From Lutjanus erythropterus (Eukaryota; Chordata; Actinopteri; Lutjaniformes; Lutjanidae): a stretch of DNA of 64,000 nt. This document shows positions 45,198 through 55,800 of the stretch, piece by piece; positions within the stretch are counted from its first letter, which is position 1, and every line of letters begins with the position of its first letter. A program made the position numbers and the translations under genes. The notes beneath the pieces are model-generated. The model was given only the letters and a program-made list of their open reading frames with translations, was not told the origin of the DNA and ran no database searches. The stretch spans positions 14,269,088-14,333,087 of the forward strand of contig CM034598.1 of the NCBI GenBank assembly GCA_020091685.1, read 5' to 3'.

Positions 45198-45488
45198 AAG
45201 CTACAAAAACAAAGAAAGTCAGATAAATTCAAGTCAACTCTAAAAGAAGACAAAACGACAAACATGGATCTTTGCCCGTATAAGCTGAAGCTGTGGAGGT
45301 TCACAGTTATACCATGATGTCTGTGCATGTCCCTGAAGTGTGCTTCAGGTTATGGGGGGGAAAAAGTAGAACCTGATATATCCAATGAACTTGAATCAAC
45401 TCCAAAGAAAAAAAGACAACAAAGATTGACCTTTGTACCAGAGAGAGTTCTTTCTCTGTGCGAGCTGAAGCTGTGAAAGTTCACTCCA
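45198..45488. repeat. ~178-bp tandem repeat array, right part
   Basis: The remainder of the third unit (AAGCTACAAAAACAAAGAAA, then TTCAAGTCAACTCTAAAAGA) is followed by a fourth unit starting CACAGTTATACCATGATGTC at 45302. The array ends near 45488, after GCTGAAGCTGTGAAAGTTCA. Confidence 0.8.
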
Positions 45489-45638
45489 TGTACAGTTCTT
45501 TGCAGCAAAGTCTATAATTCTACAGTAAGAAAAACTGGTCTCAAACTTTCTGTGACTTTTCTCTTACCCCTCTTCTATTTTCAGAGGGTTTCTTTGTTCC
45601 TGGACCCCGGGCCTCCTCCCTTTCTTACTCTGTTCTAG

Positions 45639-45771
45639 AGTAAAGTGCCAGTGAAGTTGTCCCCAAGGCGGTGGACGCGCTGGAGCATTAAGTGTGCCAC
45701 AAGGTGGACTGGCGTATTAATGGAGTCCGGTTAGAGCGGCTGACCTGTGAAGCAGTACGGTCAGCTGCTAG
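45639..45771 (+). other. Exon-like, CpG-rich block without a coding frame
   Basis: A strong polypyrimidine acceptor (CCTTTCTTACTCTGTTCTAG) ends at 45638, and CTGCTAG|GTGAGC provides a good donor at 45771/45772, giving a 133-base block. CpGs are retained (AAGGCGGTGGACGCGCTGG, AGTCCGGTTAGAGCGG). All three plus frames contain stops. If it is an exon it is non-coding, such as a 5' untranslated exon or part of a long non-coding RNA. It may instead be conserved regulatory DNA. No strand-specific evidence beyond the splice-like borders. Confidence 0.25.
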
Positions 45772-46344
45772 GTGAGCATGCCGCTGCTGTAAATCCCAAA
45801 CAGGCGTCTCCTGTCTCTCTCTCTTTCTCTTCTCCGTCACGCCTATCAGCCACCACTTCCCCTCTATTCTGCAGCCCCCGCGCTGCCGCTAACAGAATGT
45901 CAAGTCAAGCTTTGTTACCGAGGGCTGACAGAGCGGTCAATAGGGTTTGGATGTTCCAGGTTTAGGTTGTAATTGCCACTGTTTTCACCCTCCTTTCAGC
46001 CCTGTAATGACAAATAATGAATAATTTTACTTTTAAGGATTGCATTCATGTTCCCAGGCGGAGTCAAGATGCTGCTGCAGTAGATTTATGACCAACATGA
46101 ATCTGGTGACTAATGTCTCAGCCCGCTGGGATGCTATAATCTCGCTGTACCTTGGAGTTTTGGCCCTGTGAGTTTTTAACCTTTAAACAGCCAGTGTTCA
46201 TTGAGAGTTTAACTGGAATCTAAAGGCTGAAGAAAACAAAATAAAAGATTATACTTAATTATTTAATGTATATTAAATTGGTTAGGGCTAGAGCTCTGCA
46301 ATATATTAATGTCATACAGCATTCAAAGTTATTTTTTTATTTTT
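45772..46344. other. Unassigned; conserved-looking patch at 45990-46160
   Basis: CTCTCTCTCTTTCTCTTCTC lies near 45813. The stretch 45990-46160 (TGACAAATAATGAATAATTT, then GATTTATGACCAACATGAAT) has conserved non-coding texture. TTAGGGCTAGAGCTCTGC near 46283 may be a hAT end. Confidence 0.3.
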
Positions 46345-46765
46345 TTTTACTCGCCCAGTCAGGCAAGTGGGTCAGAAATCTACTTTCCTGAAATCTATTT
46401 TTACTGGTCCCTATACAAATTGTTTTATTCATTAACAGTTATCAAATAACAACAAAGATGAAAGTGAAAAACTAGACTAGACTGTTTAATGTCAGAAAAT
46501 GTCTTGTTTTGTCTGAGTAGAAACCAAGATATTCAGGTTAATGGATAATAAATGGAGAGAAGCAGGAATTATCCATATCTGAAAGGCTGAAAACAGCATT
46601 TTCTGCCATGTTTGCATGACAAATTACTTCAACCATTGATCGATTATCAAAACACTTTAATTCTCTTTTACTGCTTGCTGGGTCTGGCAAGTGAGCTGCT
46701 AGATCTACTGGCCCAACATGGCATTTTATTTGACCAGGGCAAGTGGGGAATGCTTATTGTTGATA
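46345..46765. repeat. Dispersed repeat, copy B (inverted relative to 38884-39340)
   Basis: See copy A for the matching blocks. The right part reads CTGGCAAGTGAGCTGCTAGA, CTACTGGCCCAACATGGCAT and GACCAGGGCAAGTGGGGAAT; the left part has CTCGCCCAGTCAGGCAAGTG. CAAGTG/CACTTG-type words recur near both ends. The small frame at 46612-46803 lies inside and is not a gene. Confidence 0.65.
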
Positions 46766-48562
46766 TCATCTTAGATTCTGGATCTCGTTATATTGTGATA
46801 TGACATAAGTGTTGTCTTTTCCTGGTTTTAAAGCCTGCGTCTCAATGAAGTCATGTAATTTTCTGTACTTACTACTTTACCCACTTAGTCATTATATCCA
46901 CATTATTGGTGATTTTATATAAAAAATCTCATGTTGTTAATACTTTTTCGGGTCGAAAAAATATCTACAGAATCTATAGCACAGGTTGTCGAAGTCGGAG
47001 GCAGCCCTTCCCCAGGGGGCTTCCTAACAATTTCAATAATACGAGCAAAAAAACATTAAATTAGGTATTAGATTACATGGATTAGCCTCAAAGTGTGTGA
47101 TTTGGTTAAAGAGATAGTTCTATCTATCTATCCATCCATCCATCCATCCATGATTGTGATAGGGACCATGTCTGTCCTGGTCTAATTGATCATTATAAGT
47201 ATATGGTCACGATAACTGATTTGTTTTGTTTTTCTTTATTTTCAATGCAGAATACCACAAATATAAAGTAACTATAGAGACACCTTCATTATTTTTCCCT
47301 CACCAAGGACCCTCCAAAGGGGGCATTACATCACTTTTCTGTCTCCATCACAGCAGACTGTTTCTTGTTGTTTGAGTCAACTACAAAAGGTAACCTGATG
47401 TAACCCTTTTCTCAATCTTTATCTATCTTAATCCAGGGTCTCAGATGTTGAAACCCCCTAATCTACAGCAATGCATCATATTCCATAAACTCATCATACT
47501 TGCAAATTTATGGTCTGTTACTTTAGAGAAAATGTACGTATGCAGAAATATATTGTATATCATGGCATAACCTTAAAATATTATTTATCAGCCATGTTGT
47601 CCAGTCTTAGTCAGTGCTAATTTAAAAGCTCTGTTTTCAGTTTAACACATGTTCAGCAAAATCCATCCATCTTCAGTAAAAGCAACTGCTTGCACAAAGG
47701 CAGTGTGATATACTGATCACACAGAATATAGGTGTAAATATGTCTTTGTAGTTATGTCACGATTTTTTCCTGACAGACGGTCTCAGGTCACCTCTATACA
47801 TGTTACGTATCAGTCCCTGTGCCCATGTCTAAACCCACCTTGCAGAATTTGCTTTCAATAATGTATAAAAGAGGGCACAGACTCTGCATGTATTGTCAGT
47901 GCAAGGACATGATCCCTGACATCTGGAGCCCGCACAGGGCTCATACTGAATGATAATGGCCTCTCCTCCGTTTTGATGAATTATTAAATTCAAATTGTTT
48001 TGCAAACAAAACATATTTGTTAACACAATGAAATCTGGGGTGAAAGCTGGAGCTTTATCAATATTTAATCTTCACTGTAGACAACAATATAGCCTTTGGC
48101 CAGTTTCTGGTACATAATTAATGAAAGGGCAATAGAACTAACAATACATATCAACCAACCGCTGCTGTCATATCAGTCCAGGTTTTAACACTGCAAACAA
48201 CCATTGCTACTCTGACTCTGTACTCAAGCATTTATGTATGACACATGCTGATGAGTTGAGATTAAAAAAAAAGAAACAAAAAAACATACACTTTTGAGAT
48301 GACAGAATTCTGGAAAGATTTATTAGAGCTCCTCTGAGGCATTAATATTCATGGCCTTGTTGTCATCATTCACTCTAAACCTTCTTTTGTTCTATTGTTG
48401 ATCTCATGGTAATCTCTCCATATTTGGGCTTTTTGATTGATTGGATATCAATGTCAGACTACCATTATGGAGATATGCTTGTGATTGGGCTGATTAATAT
48501 TTGATTTCCTGTTGAAAGGTTGCCCCCCCCTCTCTTTTTTTTGCTCTCTTTCCCTTCTGCAG
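46766..48562. other. Mostly unassigned; conserved-looking patch at 47860-48060
   Basis: AT-rich sequence with a CTAT/CATC microsatellite at 47120-47151. The block 47860-48060 (TTGATGAATTATTAAATTCA, then GCAAACAAAACATATTTG) carries homeodomain- and forkhead-like sites and may be conserved regulatory DNA. The rest shows nothing. Confidence 0.3.
47120..47151. repeat. Compound (CTAT)n(CATC)n microsatellite
   Basis: TCTATCTATCTA followed by five TCCA/CATC units. Confidence 0.95.
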
Positions 48563-48811
48563 AGTGAGAGGATGGGAAGCCGACACAGTGAATATCAAGT
48601 GGCTGATTGGGGCTGTCACAGTGGACCCCAGTGGACCCTGCTCGCCAGATGTGCTTGTCCATCGGTGTCAGCAGCAGGATTTGTCTCTTGGGTTTGCGAG
48701 ACTTTGTCGGGCTGGACAGACGGTGTGGAGGAGGTTGCCGAGCAGCGTGCTGTCCCCTCACTAGGGCCTGCCACTCACGCTGTCTTTTTCTCTATTCATC
48801 ACTGTCAGTAG
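48563..48811 (+). CDS. Candidate exon, unrecognised product
   Basis: A classic acceptor (TCTCTTTCCCTTCTGCAG) ends at 48562. From it, phase 0 is open for 82 codons to TAG 48809-48811. The peptide starts SERMGSRHSEYQVADWG and includes FVSWVCETLSGWTDGVEE. A second frame, with GWEADTVNIKWLIGAVTVDP, is also open, to about 48764. The block is CpG-richer than its flanks (GTTTGCGAGACTTTGTCGGG, TTGCCGAGCAGCG). No domain was recognised, and with two open frames the phase is uncertain. A conserved non-coding element with a chance acceptor is the main alternative. Confidence 0.27.
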   Translation, partial: SERMGSRHSEYQVADWGCHSGPQWTLLARCACPSVSAAGFVSWVCETLSGWTDGVEEVAEQRAVPSLGPATHAVFFSIHHCQ

Positions 48812-49554
48812 ACTGCTGATGCTGGTGTCTGATGACTATACCTTTCCTATGGTGGCATCTCTCATGCCACATGTTCCACCTGAATCTCCTAAAGCACGCG
48901 CCTTTGACTGACATTCTTCAATGAGTTATTTTGTAATGATACCGCAAACATTGGCTCCGTTTGCCACGGAGAGCACGGTTCGTCCCATATGTATATATCC
49001 CAGAGGAGCACTCAGGTCGATAAACGCATATAACTCAGGAATTAAAGGAAGGACGTTTTTTGTGCTATTGATTGTGTTTGTTGCAGAATGCTATTCAAAT
49101 GTGGTGCAGTGTATGAGACATACATAATAAGATATAGCACTGAGAGGGGTGAAGGTTGGAGCCTTGGGCTTTTTTCCTCTTTACTTTGTCGTATAACTCA
49201 GCTTTACCTGTGGGTAATGAATAGAAGCTGCTTTGTTATGAAGTGAGGAGGAGCAGTTTGCTGCTGCATTTGAGGGGCACCTTCCTACATTTGGTTGTGT
49301 GTTTCAGACCTTGGAGAGCTCATTTAAACCCTACTTTATTGTTTCCAGCAGCACCACCTCAGTGCTCCTGAGTGGTGCTTGTTGCTATGGAGGACACAAG
49401 AAAGTGACGTGCTTGTGCAGCCAGGATATGCAGCGAGAGTATGTGTGCAGTCAGTGTGTGGCGTCTGTGTGTTCATGTATATGTTTCGTGAAAGGTGTCG
49501 GCATTAAGTGTTTGCTCTGTGTGTTAAATCATCTCTGCGCCAAGGTCTGTGCAT

Positions 49555-49587
<33 letters not shown>

Positions 49588-50084
49588 TGTGTATTTTGAG
49601 GCAGCCAGCAGAGCGGGGGGGAACATCTGCACACAGTGGCACAGGCCTTCTGCCTTTACACACGGCTCCTGCCGAGCAACGCTTCACGGCCTAGCAGGCT
49701 GTGACCTCCCAGAGGCTCCATGGGAGCTCTTCCTCTTAAAAGCCAGCTGTGCCTCATACTTTATGCCCGCCAAATATTCCACAGTCCAGCTGTTCACCTG
49801 AGAAGCATGGAGCACAGACCTCTCACTTCCTTCCTTTTATATTTTTGGAGAGGCATTGTGCAGGTTTAAGAGAGCATGGAGTATAGCACCTGTGATACCT
49901 TTGTTGTTACTGCCAAAGAAACAAAGTTGGCCTTTCACTTTGTGTTTAAAGCTGCACACTTTAAGTTTTTCAGAAATATATTGCTTTGAATTCACTCCTA
50001 CTCTGCTAGTTTGTTTGACACAAGTACACTCAGGGAACAGGGAAGTGATTCAGGGAACCCCTTACTTCAATTCATGATTGCAAA
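48812..50084. other. Unassigned sequence
   Basis: Unique sequence with a GT-rich region (49430-49590) holding the GT tract below. The GC-richer block at 49590-49760 has overlapping open frames without splice context. Confidence 0.35.
49557..49584. repeat. (TG)n microsatellite
   Basis: A perfect TG tract of about 14 units. Confidence 0.95.
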
Positions 50085-50456
50085 ACAAAATTTCAAATTC
50101 AATGGTTTAGATAAACCTTGTAGACATTAATTTGATGAGTTGTGTAGACATAATAATGTTGGTTAAAACATCAACTTAATATTGTGTGTAATTTAAACCC
50201 AAATTTCTATGTTAATCACTTTTAAACAAAATGTAAGTTGTAGTAACTTAATACAACTCCTTTAGCCAATTTGTTTATTTATAATTAGTGAGGCAATTTA
50301 AATTTGAATTATCTTTAAGTGGTATATGAAAATACCTTTTATTGTAGAGGAAAAGCTAATTCTTAACTTGTCATAACTCAAAAAGATAGATTCAAACTGA
50401 TGCATTATTTTTTGTTGTTCTTGAGACAAAACATTTTATACAGTGTGCAAGATGTA
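50085..50456. mobile_element. Possible MITE fragment with a TACAGTGTG end
   Basis: AT-rich, low-complexity sequence ending ACATTTTATACAGTGTGCA, which resembles the CACTGTAAAA ends at 32230 and 57089. No left end was found, so this is at best a one-ended remnant. Confidence 0.25.
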
Positions 50457-52649
50457 GATGTTTTCTTATTTCTCATGGGTTCTTACTGTTTTAGCAGTGC
50501 ATGACCTCAGTTTAATATTTGAATGTTTAATCACTGTCACTGTCTTCAGGACACTTTTTACTGCTCTTTATCTGTTCCTCTTTTAAATGTCACTTCCTTT
50601 GAGATTCAAATACAAATGCATTACCTTTTAAAAGGCTTTCTATATTCTTAATCAGATGGATGAGTTTGTGTGAGCGTTGAGAGAGTCAGTGAGTTCACTT
50701 AACAACGGTTTTAGAGCATGCAAGTTTACACCTTTGATGTACTTCAGAGCTGCATTAAATTATGTACTTGGAGCAAAACTCAAGAATTCCAGGAGTGTCA
50801 TTTACTGAAGGTCTTCTTGTTTTTGTAGAAATTGTCTGAATGTGTCTTTCAGTCACATTTGTGTTGGTGTTTGAATTCAATGGATAGAGCTTGTTTTCAT
50901 GATTGAATTTTATTTTTCAGCCACGGGGGATTTGCATGATATGGTCATTTGTGGACATGTGTCTGTGTCTCGTGAGCAATCCATCAAGGCTTTAAATTAT
51001 GCCAGTAATTCCCATTATGTGAATCGATGTGATGAATAAGACATATTAGCAGTTGAAAAATATTTTAAATGGACCGTTGATTGACAGCTGTTTATTGATG
51101 TGGGGGTTTTTTCGGGTTAGGGTGGTTTTAATTCAAAATAATAGTAAGGGCCTGGCTTGTAAGTGAAGGAGGTAACAAAACAACAACTGAATTTAGCAGT
51201 GTAATATCCACCTTTAAAATGCAACTGCACCCCCAGATCTGACTCCATCTCCATCCACTACATAATGTTAGAAAATGTCAAAAAGTGAGCTAAAGGCTGA
51301 GGAGAGGGGCAGAAGGAGCACACAGGGCAAACACTGAAGGGACCATGGCCTTGTGGCTATGCAATCTGACCAGAATGACAGACTGACAGTGCAGCAGAAA
51401 CAGCTATAGCTCGCAGTCAAAGCTAACCAGCAATGAGCAGATGCTATCAGACTCCGCACTGGAAAAACAAAGAGAGTCTGCTAGAGGTTTGACAATCACT
51501 GGGAGCACAGTTGTTGCCCTTTGTAAAAGTTTCTGTGCGGTAGGTTACCTGTGTTGTAGCTGGGCTAACTGTTAGCAGCTCAGAGAGGCTGAGAGGCTCT
51601 GTGGTCAGTGTCAGTATGTAGCCAAAACCCTTGTTGTTTATCATGGGATCACTGATTGAGGGAAACAACGCAGTCCTGTGGTCTAAGCCATTGTGCCACA
51701 ATTGAAAAACACTAAGTAGAGCAAAGAATAGTGTAAACTCCTGTGAAGAATGCGTCTCAATGACCATATATTTGAAAATCAGCTCTGGTCAAGGTCAGCC
51801 AAACTCCACCATTTATATCATCTACCACCAGATCAGACAATACCAACATTCAGTTGCAATAACCAGGTTTAAACCAGTAAAGGGTATATACATTGGATCT
51901 CAGCTGAGAATAGTGTTTCGGGGGTTTAATTACTCTTACGCCTCTCTCACATTAAAACAAAAACAAAATAAGTAGTTTGACAGCATTGTGAAATGGCATG
52001 GAAGTTGTTATCTTCACTTTTAACAACCACTATTGCTGAGTAAAATCTATCTGACACAACCCAGGCAGAAATCATGTTCACATTTGCCGACTTCCCTCCG
52101 ACCTCTCTGACATCTCCAACATATCCTATGTTCTGCCAAAAGGTTTTTTGTGATCGAATATTTATTATCATTTCAAGAGTTGCAGACACACAAGCAGTGA
52201 TATAGCAATAATTAAAAATATCAAAATTAAACTCTACATTTACAAGGACTTATCACTGACATGTAACATAAAATGACTGGCCCATAAAAAGCATGTAAGT
52301 CACTGTCAAAATGAAAATGAATATAGATGCCAAGACATACAACTAGACATACTGACTAATGTGCATACAAACACCTACACAAAGCTTACCACAACCTACC
52401 CTTCAAGGGGTAACACAATATACTCATGCATACATACATACTTATATAAACCTACATATATACAACCTACATATTTACAGTAAGCAACATAAAATAGAAA
52501 AGCCAAGAAGACGATGGAATTGACATCAGGTTAACCCTTATAAAAAGAGCTATATTATAACACTGAATGATGTCTGCAACACTGAGTGGAAGAGATGGAT
52601 TATAACACCCAGAGAAAAATGAATGAGGAAAACTCTGACCAGAGGGGGA
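50457..52649. other. Unassigned sequence
   Basis: Unique AT-rich sequence. The segment 51290-51620 includes GCTGGGCTAACTGTTAGCAG and paired AGAGGCTGAGAGGCTCTG words that look repeat-derived, without defined ends. Minus frames at 51268-51767 and 51947-52189 have no known motif. Confidence 0.35.
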
Positions 52650-52677
52650 AATCAAATCAAATCAAATCAAATCAAAT
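52650..52677. repeat. (ATCAA)n microsatellite
   Basis: About five and a half perfect ATCAA/TCAAA pentamers. Confidence 0.95.
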
Positions 52678-52705
52678 AATAAAATAAATTAATAATTAAA
52701 AAGCA

Positions 52706-52722
52706 GGGGGGTGGGTGGGGGG
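52706..52722 (+). other. G-run cluster, possible G-quadruplex
   Basis: GGGGGGTGGGTGGGGGG gives enough closely spaced G-runs for a four-run G-quadruplex on this strand. No gene is adjacent, so any function is unknown. Confidence 0.4.
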
Positions 52723-55219
52723 TTAATTGTTTCCCCTCTCTGTCACTTTTGCCCCATGGATGCATGCAGTTCAAGATAAACAACATTTATAAAAGTGAGC
52801 ACTCACTGTCACAACTAGCTAGCTACCCAGTTATAGTAACTACCTAGAAACAAGTAGCCAGAAATGCACCACTACCTCTGGGATAATGCAAATACACAAA
52901 CTGACAAAATATGTAACATATGTCTTGAGTTATTAGACATTTTATTGTGGAAATGTTACGTATAATAGCTTTAAATATATGACACACGTAATGGATAAGC
53001 ATTGTGGTCAGACTTATTAATACATTTAGGACAGAACAGTTTGCATTCTGAATACTATCAAGTAGCAGAGTATTTCCAAAATGAATATACTGTACAGGAG
53101 AGAAACACTTAACATAGAGCTGGAGAATCTGAAGATATTTGAAGAGCCTGTGTCAAGTGCCTTCAAAAATGCCTATAGGGCAATAAGCACTAATATGTCA
53201 GTCATGAACCGAGTCAGGACTGTGGGACATGGTAAAAATTTTGTTATAACAAGGTGCTGCTGGCTCTGTCTGTGAAGTAAAGCGCAGAAGAAGTGAGGAA
53301 AAAGCAAATGTACATGCCAGATACATGTCTATCAGCAGAGCAATTATGGACCCAATGGGCAAAACGGGCGACATGCTTCTAGATTGACTAACTGCATAGG
53401 CTGCGCAGTACTGCACATCATGGATCTACTGCAAACAACTGGGCGACAAAGGGCACATTCAAACCTCAAAGAATATACTGTAGATTCAGAGTTCTTATAT
53501 TATTTACACGTGTTGTTGTATGTTTGCAAAGGGAAACAGAAAAGTGACACTGACTGAGTTGACAGATACACAGGACTACTGGAGGAACAAACAGACCTTG
53601 AAAGAGGAGAATACCGACCTCTGCAATGTAACACGACATAATAACTACCATACCTGTATAAATACATACTTTGTACATACAGGACTTATCTGCTCTTTTC
53701 CAGGCATGTAAGATCAAAGTATTTTGTGTGTGCCCTTTAAGATTTCCTATTACTTACTCTGACGAGCTTATTAGGATGGAGCCATGTGTTCAAATACTCA
53801 ATCAGAAATTAAGCAGTGTAATGAAGCAAGACTGAGGTTAGAAAGACTGCGAGGTTAGCAGTTACCTCAGCAGTCAGCTCGACTGTGACGCCTCATTTTC
53901 ATCTTGGGGTGAAGGGACAATGAAAGAGTAGAGAAGAGAATAACCCTCACAGTTATCCATGAGATGGGAAGTTAAGAGCTCCAACCTCACTGTGATTGAT
54001 GACTTACACAGCAGTGATGTATAGGTTGCCCCTGTCCCCGTCTTATAATTTATGAGCAAGCTCGTTTAATTTGTCTGTGGCTTAATTTGGCCCATATATA
54101 TATGACGTATGAACGTGTTCCGCAATTGATGGCTTATACTGTCTAGCAGCGGTGGCTGACTGAGACTAACATGTCCTTTGGCATAGACACCCTCACCGTC
54201 ATCTGTCCAATCTACATGACCTGACAATTAAGCTAATAAGTGAAAATGGCACCTTCCCAATGCAATTTTAATGAGCACCATGTTGAGTAGAGGATTCTGT
54301 TCACGAGGAATCGTTAATGGGCTGCTTCTGAATCCCACCACTGAGAAATGGTAAATGCACTTGAACTAAAGGCTCGCCATAATTGGTCCATGGTTGAACC
54401 AAGCGTAATTTGTGGTCCTTCAATGTCAGTCAAAGTTTTGAGGTGAATTTGTAAGGTTTACACACCTTTACAGGTCTGTCGCCAATTTAACCTTCGCTTA
54501 AGTACAAATGCTTTGGATCCTTGTCTGATCGCTGTCACTGAATGCAATCCGAGTGTCCAAGCACTGCAGATGTGTGATACAGGTGTGCCATCTCATATTT
54601 TATCAACACAACAATTGTGTTAACATTTTTAAGCCTACACAGAGCAGTAGCAAAACATGGTAAAAGGCAAAAAAAGCCTTACTGTCAGTAATAAGAAGTT
54701 ATTCACAGCATTTAACACTGTACCAAGGTTCAACCAGGCAGACAATTGTAAGGGCAGAAAGAGACAAAGATACCTCTGAGCAACAGTTAAATGAGAATAA
54801 AAAAATAAACTAAGGTCTTGGTAGAAGAAACTGGAAGCTTACCATCAGATATACAGATTTAATTTAACAGGGGCATGTTCCAGCAGCAGGTACACAATAA
54901 TGCCTAGAATAAGCTGGAATTAACAGGTGCCCTGCTTTAGCAAAGCTTCAAAACAGAAATAGAGGCCTGAGGTTAACACTACTGGAATTAAATCACAGCA
55001 TGTCAGAACATACTACAGTTATGTATGTGTGGACCAAGGGCGTCACTTTGTGTTGAAAAGGACGTGGGGACTTAAGGGCTCAGATGAAATGAAGATTTTT
55101 AAATGTGCGGTTTTATGCACAACAAGCACATCCAAAGTGCATAACCTAAGCTCCTACAGAACTGACAGTATGAACAGTGCTGATATAGCACCCACTGTCT
55201 GCCCAGCCAATAACAATAT
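52723..55219. other. No gene; best conserved-looking block at 54180-54560
   Basis: AT-rich unique sequence to about 54150. From 54180 to 54560 there is a balanced, repeat-free block with many transcription-factor-like words (CCAATGCAATTTTAATGAGC, GCCATAATTGGTCCATGG, CCAATTTAACCTTCGC), the texture of an ancient vertebrate enhancer. At 55030-55090, CAAGGGCGTCACTTTGTGTT and AAGGACGTGGGGACTTAAGG resemble a fish repeat, as remembered. Confidence 0.35.
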
Positions 55220-55340
55220 CCAACATCAGTGCCCTACAACTGTGGTTTTCAAACTGAGGTGCAAGGGTCCTTGAGTGGGTTGCAGGGGCTCCCCAACAAA
55301 AAGGAGGAATGGAATATTTTAACTTTTACCACTTCACTTT
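55220..55340. mobile_element. Possible hAT (Charlie-type) fragment
   Basis: CTGTGGTTTTCAAACTGAGG, then GGGTCCTTGAGTGGGTTGC, resembles the GTGGTTCTCAAACTGGGGG ... GGGGTC end of Charlie-type elements such as the one at 10944-11513. Only one end is seen. Confidence 0.35.
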
Positions 55341-55620
55341 TGTTTTTGAAGACAAGCAAACAGGGACTCTTTCCTTGTTTGTTAAGTGTTGGCCGTTTTG
55401 ATTGTCTGTAATTTATAATGATGCTAGTTTGATCAACTGAACATTGGCCATGAATAATTTATACACTTCAAACCTAAAAAAAAGTTTTAATCATTTAATT
55501 GTTCTTCTTTGGTGTCTGAACCATTCTGCTGTTAATGTAAAATAGCTATTACTGAAAGAAAATAGAAAAACGTCAACATAACAGATGATTCAAAAATTGG
55601 ATGGGAGTGTAAACGTAATG
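55341..55620. other. Unassigned AT-rich sequence
   Basis: Short interval, probably continuing the preceding repeat. Nothing else is recognised. Confidence 0.3.
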
Positions 55621-55800
55621 CAATGTAATCAACAGCCCTGCAATAAATGCTACCTTCATGGAAGTTATAGTATTGTGTTTCTTGTTTTAGAGAGCTGATT
55701 CAACTACAGTGTGTGGTCATTCTGGAGGCTGTAATTCGTGCTGCTGTTGAACTGTATTGCGTTATACTGAGAGGTGCCACATTGCCACGGGTATCGATAT
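55621..55800. repeat. Dispersed fish repeat, copy 1 (CCCTGCAATAAATCCTACC type)
   Basis: AACAGCCCTGCAATAAATGC, TACCTTCATGGAAGTTATAG, GTCATTCTGGAGGCTGTAAT and ACTGAGAGGTGCCAC match a remembered fish repeat. They parallel ACAGTCGTGAAGTAAATCCT, GTCATTTTGGAGGCCATATT and neighbouring blocks at 61905-62070. A GATATTGCAAAAACACCTTG stretch follows and may be a separate hAT scrap. Confidence 0.55.
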
